In this document: piece by piece, positions 28,141 through 36,573 of the stretch
Numbering within the stretch: position 1 is the stretch's first letter
Layout of the letters: every line of letters starts with the position of its first letter
Source: Allosalinactinospora lopnorensis
GTDB lineage: Bacteria > Actinomycetota > Actinomycetes > Streptosporangiales > Streptosporangiaceae
Direction of reading: 5' to 3'
Assembly: GCF_000981225.1 (NCBI RefSeq)
Contig: NZ_LAJC01000017.1
Span: 18,967 to 82,966, forward strand
DNA: 64,000 nt
The notes under the pieces: generated by a model
The model's database searches: none
Told to the model about the DNA's origin: nothing
What the model saw: the letters and a program-made list of their open reading frames with translations, nothing else
Position numbers and translations under genes: made by a program

Positions 28141-29253
28141 GTCAGGCTCCGGGTGGGCATGAGGGAGGCGAAGTAGGCGACGGAGGAGCGGAATGCGTCG
28201 CTGGTCTTGGCGTGGACTTGCTGGCGGCCGTTGGGCCCCATGACCTCGCCGTGCAGGCCATAGGACTGGGCGGTTGTGTTGACCAGGGCCATCCGGTGAC
28301 CGAAGAGGTCGACTGCTGTGGCGATGCGGTTGGGGCGCGACAGGCCGGTGATGATGACCGGGAGGGTCGCGGGGATCTCCCTGGCCAGCCAGTGAAGACC
28401 GGGCAGCAGCCAGCTCTGCCAGTCCTCGGTGGTGCGCATGGTTTGGGCGTTGATCGCGATCGCTGGCGGGTGGCGTCGGTGATCCACTCGCCCCAGCGCT
28501 TCAAGTCCTCCAGGCGAAACCAGTAGACGTTGGGCACAGCCGGCAGCCCAGCCTCGGCGAATTCCGAGGCCACGATCAGTGAGCGCCGCATGTTGAGCAG
28601 CTGCTCGGCGCGGGGCCAGTTGCCGTAGACGCTGTAGTTGCAGGCCAGCACCAGATCCCATCCCTGCTCGGCGATGCGCTCGATCAGGCCGTCGCGGCGG
28701 CGTCGGGTCCAGAACGCCTCGACCAAGGGGTCCTCGCCGTACCCGCTCAGTACGGCGAGCTGGCCCGGTTTCAGTCCCAGGAGGTCGTGGGCGCTGGCAT
28801 CGACCCAGCGCTGGTAGATCTCATAGCTGTTGGCAGAGAAGATCCGACGCAGCCCGATGGCGTAGCCGGCCAGTTGAGGTGCGCGTCGAGGTCGTCGATG
28901 CCGGTCCCGTCCGTTTGGGGGATGTAGGTGGGCAGGCCTGCGGGAAGCTGCGGCTCGATCTCGATGTCGTCGAAGGTCAGGGTGCCGCCGACGTCGGCCA
29001 TCCAGGCGGCGATGTTGTCGCGGGAGGGGCAGCGGATGGGACAGGTTCCGCACACCCCGGCTGGCGCGTCGGCCTCGGTTCTGGCGCATCCGCAGTAGGA
29101 GCAGTCGGTGTTGCAGCCCGAGCACAGCGGCTCGACCGTGGCGGGGCCACCAGCTCCGTCCTCACCAGTCCAGAAGGCGCAACGGGTGCAGTCGCAACCG
29201 CGGCCGGGCAAGGGCAGGGCCGCAGTGGGCATGGGCAGATCGATGCGTGTCAC
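28137..29253 (-). CDS. DUF4417-type protein with Cys-rich N-terminus, two single-base frame breaks
   Basis: Three successive frames form one protein of about 372 residues: MTRIDLPMPTAALPLPGRGC with many cysteines (CTRC, CSGCNTDCSYCGC, CGTCPIRC), then GYAIGLRRIFSANSYEIYQR, WDLVLACNYSVYGNWPRAEQ, NVYWFRLEDLKRW, then INAQTMRTTEDWQSWLLPGL and LPVIITGLSRPNRIATAV. Breaks lie at about 28866 (one C missing in AACTGG) and about 28457 (one C missing in ACCCGCC). The middle and end match DUF4417 as I recall it. The Cys clusters suggest zinc or iron-sulfur binding. Its start overlaps the ParB stop (ATGA). Function unknown. Confidence 0.65.
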
Positions 29254-30491
29254 GAGTCATCCTCGGCGGTGTTGAGAAGGGGACGCACTTCGTCGAGGAG
29301 CAGGCGCAGTGATCCGCTCGTGTAGCGGTCGAGCCGAGCATCCTCCCGCAGGTGGGCGCAGAGCGCTCGCAGCGCGATCAGGCACTGCTCAGCAGCCGCT
29401 CGCGTGCCTTCGTCCACATGCGCAGGCTCAAGAGTGGCCTGGCGCTCCTCAGCGCCGTCATCCTCCAGGGCGGAGAGCTCTTCGGAGGACCGGTATGTCT
29501 GCTGGTCTTCCTGGGACGCTCGCGCGAGTTCGGCAGGAAGCCCCGCGGTGGCGGTTCGAGACAGCGCATGGGAGCGGGCGTCGTTGGCTCTTTGGTGGCG
29601 CTGCTCGGCCCGATCGAGTGCCTCTTGTGCCGAGGCGGTGGGATCGTCGATGGCGGCCTGGACGGCCGATGGCAGCAGCGTGGTCTGCTTGCGAGCATTG
29701 ACCGCGGCCCAGATCCCTTCTGCGGCCTCCCGGCGCCCGGCCATCAACTGGCCGAACCGGATCCGGGTGTGGAGACGAACCCGTTCCTCGTCCATCTCTT
29801 CGGAGATGTGTCGCGGCAGCGCCTTGAACGCCGCGACCAGTTGCCGCGCCTTGCGTGGGGAGAGCTGCAGACCGATCCGGCGTAGGACTTCGGGCCACGA
29901 AGCGGCGCACCTTGGGTCCTGGCCCCGGATGCGCTCCAGGGCCTCCCAGCGCTCGACCGGATCCTCGATCCCATACACCTCTGCCGGGATCGGGAGGCCT
30001 GCGCGCAAGAGCTTGCCCGTGAGCACCGCGCAACGGTGCAGCAGCAGCGCCGCAGCCTGCTCTCCGGGACGCAGGGGTTCTCGGGCGAGGTTCTCCACGA
30101 TCTGCCACACCCGCCGTTCCTCCGCGCTGAGCGGGCCAGGGCAGATAATCGCCGGCAGCGCCTCGAAATGGGGATTGTCTGGCATATGGCTCGCCCCCCA
30201 TCGGCAGGCGAGCAGGCGGCGCTCCCCCGCCACCAGCAGCAGGCGCGGTGGGCCATCGTCCTGCTGGACCTCCTCGGCCAGCACGGGCTGGAGCACCCCC
30301 ACGGTGCTGATCGAGCTGATCAGCTCCGACAGCTCCGCGGGCGTGGTGGAATCTCCGGGCCGGCGCCCCTGCACCTCGGTAGCCGCCGAACCGAGCCCGC
30401 GCAGCGGAATGGAATCGAAGCGGCGCTGCCGCAGGCGCGGTGAATCGAGCAAGGCCATTAGCCCGTCAGAGGATTCGACTTCTGCAACCAT
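29250..30491 (-). CDS. ParB/Spo0J-like partition protein
   Basis: 413 residues. N-terminal ParB nuclease-fold region: LISSISTVGVLQPVLAEEVQ, LLLVAGERRLLACRWGA, and VWQIVENLAREPLRPGEQAA, which together are the CTP-binding/ParB box layout (the GERRL-x-A segment). A central helical DNA-binding part follows (LRRIGLQLSPRKARQLVAAF) and an acidic C-terminus (QEDQQTYRSSEELSALEDDG). The ATG follows AGGGGC. No ParA lies next to it; a ParA fragment is at 52.9 kb. In this operon it may serve element maintenance or transfer regulation. Confidence 0.85.
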   Translation of the reverse strand: MVAEVESSDGLMALLDSPRLRQRRFDSIPLRGLGSAATEVQGRRPGDSTTPAELSELISSISTVGVLQPVLAEEVQQDDGPPRLLLVAGERRLLACRWGASHMPDNPHFEALPAIICPGPLSAEERRVWQIVENLAREPLRPGEQAAALLLHRCAVLTGKLLRAGLPIPAEVYGIEDPVERWEALERIRGQDPRCAASWPEVLRRIGLQLSPRKARQLVAAFKALPRHISEEMDEERVRLHTRIRFGQLMAGRREAAEGIWAAVNARKQTTLLPSAVQAAIDDPTASAQEALDRAEQRHQRANDARSHALSRTATAGLPAELARASQEDQQTYRSSEELSALEDDGAEERQATLEPAHVDEGTRAAAEQCLIALRALCAHLREDARLDRYTSGSLRLLLDEVRPLLNTAEDDS

Positions 30492-31578
30492 GCCCCTGGA
30501 AAGGCAAGGCGGGGGAGGCTTGTGACAGCCTCCCCCGCGCAGCTATGGCCTCAACCTCTGGGAGCGCGGTTCGCCGCACAGCGCTTCCGGCTGCGTCCTC
30601 ATGTCTTGGGTGTGAGCGTGAAGTCGGTGTAGCCAGATGAGGGGCGAGCAGCGGCAAGAAGATCTCCGCAGTCGGGCCGTACTCCTCCAACTGCTCCAAG
30701 GTGGTGGCGCCGACCTGGAAGCCGGAGCGCTCACTGGCGAGGTAGGGGTTCTCTTGGAGGCGCGCGGCCAGATCGAGCCGCCGGTGCTCCAAGCGTTGCG
30801 GGCGCGCGCCGGTCAAGATGATCAGCACCCTGGGGAACCGGTTGTAGCGCATACGCCACGCAGGTCTGGGCGAGCCCCTTCGTCGAGAATGGGAGGCTTT
30901 CGTTGGCTCGGGGACGTAGTCGTAGTAGGAGGCGTAAGCGGTGACCTTTGCGGCCAGGCGCGGCAACGGCATGGTCGCGCGATCGACTTCGAGGAAGAAC
31001 TGCATCTGAGCGCGCTGCTTCCTCTTCGCGTCGACGAGCAGGTAGTGCAACAGCGCATCGGAGACGAGGTGGGTGGTTTCAAAGGGCCCGTTGCCGCTGC
31101 GAATACGGTGGGCGATCTCTGGTGACCAGTCGAAAGGATCGACGTCATCGCCGCGTCGACGCCCGTGCCGCAGGAAGGCCAGACCGGTGTCGACAACGGC
31201 CAGCGCATGATGGCGCAAGGGGCCGCTGGCGCGCTGGCGGTCCATCCGGTAGGCCCGGCCTGGGATATCACCGCTGAGCTCGACGACGGCTGCGCCGTCA
31301 GGTGTGGCGTACCAGAGGCTGTCTTTTCGTGTGCCCCGGAAGTTCACCCGACCGGCAAGGCCCGCCTGGTGCAGCTGGTTCAACACGAACAGCACCTGGC
31401 GTGTCCACTTCGCGTGCGGAGTCGCCATCTCGTGCACGTGCCGGGTCTTCAGCAAACGGTGGTGGTACAGCAGGTGGAGGACATGTGCCGCAGCTGGGCT
31501 CAGCGCGAGGTCGGCTCCTGTCTGGGCCTGGGTGGCGGAGGCAAGCTCAGCAGCCTCATCCGTCGGTCTGGTCGTCAT
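30466..31578 (-). CDS. Replication-relaxation family protein
   Basis: The ATG at 31578 overlaps the ATPase stop (ATGA). About 370 residues as read. N-terminal winged helix (VLHLLYHHRLLKTRHVHEMA; VLFVLNQLHQAGLAGRV), then HHALAVVDTGLAFL and a nuclease-like region FFLEVDRATMPLPRLAAKV with YASYYDYVP; this is the PF13814-type layout of actinobacterial and Firmicute plasmid/ICE proteins. The last about 45 codons look non-coding and run through a hairpin. One missing base near 30630-30640 would end the protein at a TGA at 30599 with YTDFTLTPKT. Probably binds DNA in element replication or transfer. Confidence 0.75.
   Translation of the reverse strand: MTTRPTDEAAELASATQAQTGADLALSPAAAHVLHLLYHHRLLKTRHVHEMATPHAKWTRQVLFVLNQLHQAGLAGRVNFRGTRKDSLWYATPDGAAVVELSGDIPGRAYRMDRQRASGPLRHHALAVVDTGLAFLRHGRRRGDDVDPFDWSPEIAHRIRSGNGPFETTHLVSDALLHYLLVDAKRKQRAQMQFFLEVDRATMPLPRLAAKVTAYASYYDYVPEPTKASHSRRRGSPRPAWRMRYNRFPRVLIILTGARPQRLEHRRLDLAARLQENPYLASERSGFQVGATTLEQLEEYGPTAEIFLPLLAPHLATPTSRSHPRHEDAAGSAVRRTALPEVEAIAARGRLSQASPALPFQGHGCRSRIL
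30509..30538 (-). terminator. Strong stem-loop between replication-relaxation gene and parB
   Basis: Arms GCGGGGGAGGCT (30509-30520) and AGCCTCCCCCGC (30527-30538) pair perfectly around a 6-base loop. It lies just upstream of the ParB start and inside the nominal C-terminal tail of the preceding reading, so either that tail is not real or the structure acts as an attenuator within the operon. Confidence 0.45.
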
Positions 31579-33928
31579 CTCGTGGTGTTCCTCTCCCACT
31601 CGCCCTCGGCCGTTATCGCGATTGAGTTGTCGCTGTTGCCGGCCAAGCGGCCCTCTGCTGGGCGCTTCCCACCTCCGTGGGCGACTGTGTCGCCTCGGTG
31701 AGCATGGTCGACATTCGGACTACTGGGCTTGGCTGCTCGCTCCAACACGGCGCTGAGGATGCGCTCGTCCAAGGTCTCGAGGTCGTCGAGTACGTCACGT
31801 ATCCGGCGGCGCCTGAGGTTGGTGTCGATCGCTTTCTGCTGCATATCGAGCCGGTCTGGCCGGTTCTGTTCGGCGAAGAGTTCATCCAGTACCGCACCGC
31901 GGACCCGAAACGGCGTGGTGGTCTGACCGCGGACGGTGGCGGAAACGATGTGGTGGAACCTCGGCAGGTCGAGGAGCGTGTCAGGGTGGACATGGCGTTG
32001 CCACTGCCGCGTCACGACGCGAACGGCATCGATCTCGCCAGCGGTGGAGGACAGCAAGCTTTGGTTCTGCAGGAGCGCGTCGCGGGTGGTCTTCGTCAGG
32101 CGCTGGGCCATCTGGGTCATCGCGTGAAGCCTGACCCCGTACTTGCCGAGCTGCTCCAAGATCGCGGCCAGATACCCCTTGGAGGCACCGTCGACGGCGG
32201 TCACCTCGTCGATGAAGGCGTCAAAGCGGATACGTTGCTCCGGTGGGAGGTCGGCACGACTGCGGCCGGCCCTGAACAGGTCATAGGTCAGGAAGCAGGC
32301 GAGCAGGCGGTCGATGTCGCCGCCGGGAGTACACAGGAACACCACCCTGCTCTGGTCCATTGCCACGCGCACGTCGTAGGTGCTCACGCTGGAACCGAAG
32401 AACGCCGAGAGGGTCCGGCTGGATCTCAGACGGTCGATGACGTTGGTGACCGTAGGGGTGGCTTCAGCGGGGTACTTCTCGTAGATGTTCTCCCAGTAGG
32501 TCTGGATGTGCCGGGGCAACGGTTGGACGACCGTGTCCCGCCAGGTCTTGTCGTGCAGCAGCGTGGGGATCTGGAAGAGCGTGGGCGCCACGTCAGCAGG
32601 CAGCCGCAGGGCCAGGTGACACAAGGTCTCCACAGCCTTGGTCAGGATCGTCCGGGCACGGGATGCTTGATCTCCCCACGACAGCGCTGAGGCGATGGCC
32701 GTCACCACGGCATCGACTTTGTCCTCCACGTGTTCGACGCTGAGCCCGTGCATGGACAGGGGGTTGTAGCCCGCGATTCTCGAGTCATCGCCGCGTTCGG
32801 TCAGATCGATCTCCCAGAGCCGTCCCAGGACCTGTGTTGAGTCAGGAGGGGGGCCGCACGTCGCCAGCCGTCGGCATGCGGATCCAAAAACCACACACCG
32901 TGCCCGGCGAGCGCGAGGGCCACCGCCTGGACCAGGGCGGTCTCTGTTTTTCCGTAGCGCGATTTGCCGATTCGGAAGCTGAAGAACAGATCCTCCAGGG
33001 GCATGCCGTAGAGGCGTTCCAGCGTGTCGGGGCCGGTGGCATAGCCGATCGGGAGGACATCGGCCTGGCCGGTGTAGACCGGCAGCTCGCGCGGTAGTGG
33101 GGGCACCACGCCCCCTGAGCGCTTCACGTTCAGATGGCTGCAGTGCCGCGTCGGTGGCTTAAGCAGCCCGGCCAGCTCCGAGGCAGTCAACAGGTTGGTC
33201 TTGCGCGGGCGGAACAGGCCGGTGCGCAACCTGCGGTCGAAACTGCGGCGCCAAGGCCACCAGTCGGCTCCGATGTGGATGAAACCGAGGTTGAACCCAG
33301 CAGCACGCCAGTAATTCTCCGCCTTCCAGGCGTCGAAGGCCGCCTGGAGCTGGTGCAGGTGCGCCTGAGCCCGCCCAGGGATCTCAGATTGTGTTCTCAG
33401 AAGAACCTGGACCTCAAAAGCCGGCTCTCTCAGGTCGAACTTCGTCAACACCGGAGCGGTCGTTCGACCTGCTGGGGACATTTCACCGGGAGATGTCTGG
33501 CGGACGGGCCCAGCAGGACCCGGGGCTCCCCCGGGAACGAACTCATTGAGAAGCTCTGAGCCGAACGAACCGAGTTCCTTGCCCAGCTCTGAGAAGAATC
33601 CACCCATGCCTCCGCGACCGCCGGCCACACGCGCGTTCGCCTGGCGGCGCAAATAGGCCATGCGTGCCGGGGTCAACGGCAAAAGATCGATGTAGACCTC
33701 CGCTCGTTCCCCGAGCTCGGGGCGCACATCGTGGACAGCGGCGGCAACCTGCTGCAGCGGGTCGGGCTTCAGGGGTAGATTCCGCAGCCAATGCGTCTCA
33801 TCGGCGGCGAGGACGAGTTCCGCCCGCGCCACATGCACCGGCCGCTCCTGCTCGTATGACTCAGTCCGTCGGCCTTCTGTGGCCGGTTCCTCCCGAAGGG
33901 CGATGTCTTCCACCTCTTGGTTCGCCAT
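31575..33928 (-). CDS. TraG/FtsK-like conjugative ATPase, with one frameshift
   Basis: The ATG at 33928 follows GAAGAGG. The first reading carries VYIDLLPLTPARMAYLRRQA, a Gly-rich linker, FAFQVQ-like beta strands and the P-loop FRIGKSRYGKTETALVQAVA with GVWFLDPHAD. The frame is lost near 32835 (one base missing around ACACAGG) and continues as VLGRLWEIDLTERGDD, AGYNPLSMHG, VVFLCTPGGDIDRLL and Walker B-like IRFDAFIDEVTAV, then LHAMTQMAQRLT; about 784 residues in all. This is the coupling/translocation ATPase type found in actinobacterial conjugative elements. Its membrane anchor is probably encoded at 35211-35759. It overlaps the replication-relaxation gene by 4 bases. Confidence 0.75.
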
Positions 33929-34039
33929 ACCTCTTCCCCATGTCGTGGACTCCATGGCAGGAGGAAAGAGTGAAAAGCGCAGAGCTGTGACAGAGCGGGC
34001 GGGCCGAACTTCGAAGGCCCTGCCGCAGGCATCGGGAGG

Positions 34040-34372
34040 TCAGGTTGGGCGGCGGCGGATTCGCTGGCTGTCCCACGTATCGATGCGGCTCTTGCGCCAG
34101 ACCTGAGGCACGCCCTCACTGCGCTTGTTTCCCGCCATCGACAGCAGTTTCCGCACAGCCTTTGCGACCTCTTCATCCGCCACGATCAAGGCGACGGGGT
34201 CGTCCTCAGGGTCGGGAAACGGTCGTGCGGCCGTCTCACGCTGACCAAGGTGAGCGAGCAACGTACCCCACTTGATCCCGAGATGCTCGGCCACGGCAGC
34301 AGCGTTGAGCAGTTCGTCACCGTCATTCAGCGGGATGGACAGTGGCGTCCAGCCACGATGCACCCCTTCCAT
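34040..34372 (-). CDS. Small protein with a helix-turn-helix-like segment
   Basis: 110 residues. LLNAAAVAEHLGIKWGTLLA reads like an excisionase/MerR-type HTH, followed by an acidic stretch (FPDPEDDP) and a helix ADEEVAKAVRKLLSMAG, ending Arg-rich. No good ribosome site precedes the ATG, so the start is uncertain. It lies between the conjugative ATPase and the HicB-like gene in the same direction. Could be a DNA-binding accessory protein; not identified further. Confidence 0.5.
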   Translation of the reverse strand: MEGVHRGWTPLSIPLNDGDELLNAAAVAEHLGIKWGTLLAHLGQRETAARPFPDPEDDPVALIVADEEVAKAVRKLLSMAGNKRSEGVPQVWRKSRIDTWDSQRIRRRPT

Positions 34373-34464
34373 GAGGGCGCCAGATCGCCATCCCGGCGCG
34401 CCTCGTGTTCTAGAGTGGCACAGTCTTCCTCCGCGTTTTCGCGCGGTTCTCGGACGACATGGAA

Positions 34465-34503
34465 GCGCCGCGTGCCGTCTCTCCCAAGACCGGCACGCGG
34501 CGC
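34465..34503 (-). terminator. Stem-loop downstream of the HicB-like gene
   Basis: Arms GCGCCGCGTGCCG (34465-34477) and CGGCACGCGGCGC (34491-34503) are perfect complements with a 13-base loop. It starts 15 bases after the stop of the 34518-35033 gene on the minus strand. Confidence 0.55.
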
Positions 34504-34517
34504 GTTGTCCGCGAGGG

Positions 34518-35033
34518 CTACAGTGATGCGACCTCGTAGCTCTTGCGAGTCTTCATCACCAGCTTCAGTCCACTCCAGTCGTCTGGAACCGCTTCGACCC
34601 CGACCTCCAGCGCCATCAACAGGTTGTCGGCTAGGGTGTCGCGCGCTTCGGCGAAGGTTCCGCCCTTCCCCAGGCATTCGCCCAACCCCGCGTAGGGCGA
34701 ATCGGTTCCAGCCATCCATCCTTCGGGGGTGAGATCAGCGACGGCCTGAACCGTGACCGGGGCGCCGGAGAAATCCCCCTTCCGAGGGAAGTCGAAGACC
34801 GTGTGCGCATAGACCCGAACCTTCTCGATGGCGGTCATCGGGACGGAGACTTCTCCGCCCTGGATCAGTTTCCACACCTGCGAAGCAAGGTCCACGCGCG
34901 CCGATTTAAAGTCCACCGCGGTGGCGGTCGGAGCGTCGATCCCGAAGAGCTGGCCATGCCATCCCTCCTTTGAGGACGCGACGATGGCGTGGACGCACAC
35001 AACGGACTCTCCGGCCATATTCCAGACGATCAT
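34518..35033 (-). CDS. HicB-like protein
   Basis: 171 residues. The C-terminal half has PVTVQAVADLTPEGWMAGTD, then YAGLGECLGKGGTFAEARDT and LADNLLMALEVGVEAVP, the partial RNase-H-like HicB pattern (strand, G-x-G, then T-x-x-E-A helix). N-terminal residues form an unrelated beta-rich region (VCVHAIVASSKEGWHGQLFG). No HicA-like partner is next to it. A 16-base palindrome lies about 100 bases upstream of its start in an AT-rich leader. Downstream hairpin at 34465-34503. A regulatory or orphan antitoxin role is possible. Confidence 0.55.
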   Translation of the reverse strand: MIVWNMAGESVVCVHAIVASSKEGWHGQLFGIDAPTATAVDFKSARVDLASQVWKLIQGGEVSVPMTAIEKVRVYAHTVFDFPRKGDFSGAPVTVQAVADLTPEGWMAGTDSPYAGLGECLGKGGTFAEARDTLADNLLMALEVGVEAVPDDWSGLKLVMKTRKSYEVASL

Positions 35034-35132
35034 TTTCGCTTCTCCTCTGGGGTTCTCGGACCTTGGGGGTCGTCTCTCCCCTCGACCCCCAATCTGCGAT
35101 CAAGGAGATCCTCCCTCCTCAATCTCTGATAC

Positions 35133-35148
35133 TAATAATACATTATTA
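35133..35148. promoter_or_regulatory. AT-only palindrome upstream of the HicB-like gene
   Basis: TAATAAT (35133-35139) and ATTATTA (35142-35148) are complementary arms separated by AC. The surrounding 60 bases are far more AT-rich than the window, fitting a promoter/operator for the minus-strand gene at 34518-35033. Confidence 0.45.
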
Positions 35149-35210
35149 TCAAGTGTGACACAACCGGATCCGGCTAACACCGGAGTAGAGGAACGTCTAA
35201 GTAGGGATGT

Positions 35211-35759
35211 TTATCCGGGGTGGTTGAAAGACCCTGAAATGCTTTCACCCCGAGCGGGTAGGGCGCGCATCTCAACCTGGCTATATGTCGGGTGGCGTAG
35301 CACAGAGCTGGCTTGACGAGGCCCGGAGAGGGTGAATCCAAGGTTGCCGTCATCGTCGGTCGCCAGCGTGATCCGCACGCTTGCCGCCCGCCTCGGGCGC
35401 ATGCGCGACTCGGCTGGCCTCGTGCGGGTCAGCTGCAGGGCGAAGCGTTGGGTCTCTTCCTGGGTTGGGTCGAAGGTAGACGAGGGAAGGAGTTCGTACT
35501 CGACGCGTGTGGAGAGCGATCTTTTGATGATGAAATGACGGATCAGTAGAACCGCGATCAAAGCAGCCGCTGCCGCACCAGCTATCGCGATCACCGGCAT
35601 GAGGACGTCTGCTGTAAGGAGAGAGTGGAGCGCCTTCGGCGCACTGAGCCCATCCGGCGCGGCCAAGCCGCGCCCGAGTGCCCTCTCATGCAGGACAGGC
35701 GGGGCGGCTATGCCAACCGACGGGCACTGAGAGAGAGATGTCGCAGATTCCAGAACCAC
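35211..35759 (-). CDS. Membrane-anchored conjugation protein, truncated-looking
   Basis: GTG at 35759 follows AAAGGAGGGGA, a very good ribosome site. About 182 residues: one membrane helix (VLMPVIAIAGAAAAALIAVL, then LIRHFIIKRSL), then VEYELLPSSTFDPTQEETQR, FALQLTRTRPAESRMRPRRA, LGFTLSGPRQASSVLRHPTY. In relatives I recall, this pore-distal module continues into the ARAELVLA... region that here opens the ATPase at 33928. The two halves are now separated by about 1.3 kb holding the HTH-like and HicB-like genes, suggesting insertion into an ancestral single gene. Upstream are the 12-base-period repeats. Confidence 0.6.
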   Translation of the reverse strand: MVLESATSLSQCPSVGIAAPPVLHERALGRGLAAPDGLSAPKALHSLLTADVLMPVIAIAGAAAAALIAVLLIRHFIIKRSLSTRVEYELLPSSTFDPTQEETQRFALQLTRTRPAESRMRPRRAASVRITLATDDDGNLGFTLSGPRQASSVLRHPTYSQVEMRALPARGESISGSFNHPG

Positions 35760-35811
35760 GTCCCCTCCTTTGCTGGCAAGGCCTTGGGAGTCGCCTCTTT
35801 GGTTGCCGAAT

Positions 35812-35888
35812 GAAGTAATGTCTGAAGTGTTCATTGAAGTGCTCTTTGAAGCATTCTTCGAAATTCCGAGTGAAGTAATGTCTGAAGT
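35812..35888. repeat. Seven 12-base-period GAAGT repeats upstream of the conjugation operon
   Basis: GAAGT or a one-base variant starts at 35812, 35824, 35836, 35848 (GAAGC), 35860 (GAAAT), 35872 and 35884, exactly 12 bases apart. A longer unit, TGAAGTAATGTCTGAAGT, occurs twice, 60 bases apart. The block sits about 50 bases upstream of the ribosome site of the 35759 gene on the minus strand and is AT-rich. It could be an operator array or iterons. If translated in the frame entering the 35759 gene it would encode a TS-x-x tetrapeptide repeat. The rest of 35760-36302 holds nothing I recognise. Confidence 0.65.
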
Positions 35889-36302
35889 TCCGGACAAATA
35901 ATCGAAGGGCCACAGGTTCAACAAGGCACAGAAGGCCTGTATGCCCGAGGGAGTGGAGCAATCAATTAACTGGGATCGGCGTTTCAGGAAACTTACCTGT
36001 TCCATTCAGAGCGAGGCCTCGAAAGATGCCTGCTCCACAGCCTCCTCCTGCCGACTTCCCCTCCCGCCCACCCTCAAGGCGAAGAATCTGCTGGCGATCA
36101 GCCCCTGCATTGACTCCCTGCGCTGCTGTTCAGCGCTTCAAGAACCAGGAAGGAAGACGCATCGGGAGTTGTGACACCGCAGGGGCTTCCTGGCCTTCGG
36201 GACTGGCAGGAGTCGGTGATCGAGTGATCTGTACTCTCCGTGACGTAGATAACTGATCGTGCAAACGTCGGATACTGGCTGCGTGTAGAGCGGCTTGGGC
36301 GT

Positions 36303-36330
36303 GGTGCCCTGCCCGGCCGGGCAGGGCACC
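36303..36330. terminator. 28-base perfect palindrome
   Basis: GGTGCCCTGCCCGG is directly followed by its reverse complement, giving a loopless 14+14 palindrome. It lies 11 bases after the stop of the minus-strand 37-residue gene, which fits a terminator; an operator role is also possible. Confidence 0.5.
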
Positions 36331-36340
36331 TCCGACAGGG

Positions 36341-36454
36341 CTACCGGGGAATCACCCCCTCCCCCTGGCACATTTCGCAGACCTCGCGAGTCGTGGGGTG
36401 GGCACCGGAGCCGTTGCAGTCCGGGCACGTCCGGTTCGTCTTGTCGATCGCCAT
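36341..36454 (-). CDS. 37-residue protein with two DnaJ-type CxxCxGxG motifs
   Basis: Reads MAIDKTNRTCPDCNGSG, then HPTTREVCEMCQGEGVIPR. The two CxxCxGxG units are the zinc-binding repeats of the DnaJ cysteine-rich domain, here as a stand-alone minimal pair. The start is uncertain: no strong ribosome site precedes this ATG and the frame is open further upstream (ending AGSECAA before the Met). A perfect palindrome follows the stop. Such mini zinc proteins occur in actinobacteria, but the role is unknown. Confidence 0.55.
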   Translation of the reverse strand: MAIDKTNRTCPDCNGSGAHPTTREVCEMCQGEGVIPR

Positions 36455-36573
36455 GGCGGCACATTCGCTGCCGGCCTGCTCTCCGCGATGGCCCCAATCT
36501 TTGTTTTCCTAGGTCAGAGCGGTTTTTCTGGGACTCGTCTCCCGCGTAGAGGCCGGGGCGCGATACTGCGGAC

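Noticed and set aside
35812..35888. CRISPR array
   Set aside because: Period is only 12 bases with a 5-base conserved unit; no 25-37 base repeats, spacers or cas genes anywhere in the window.
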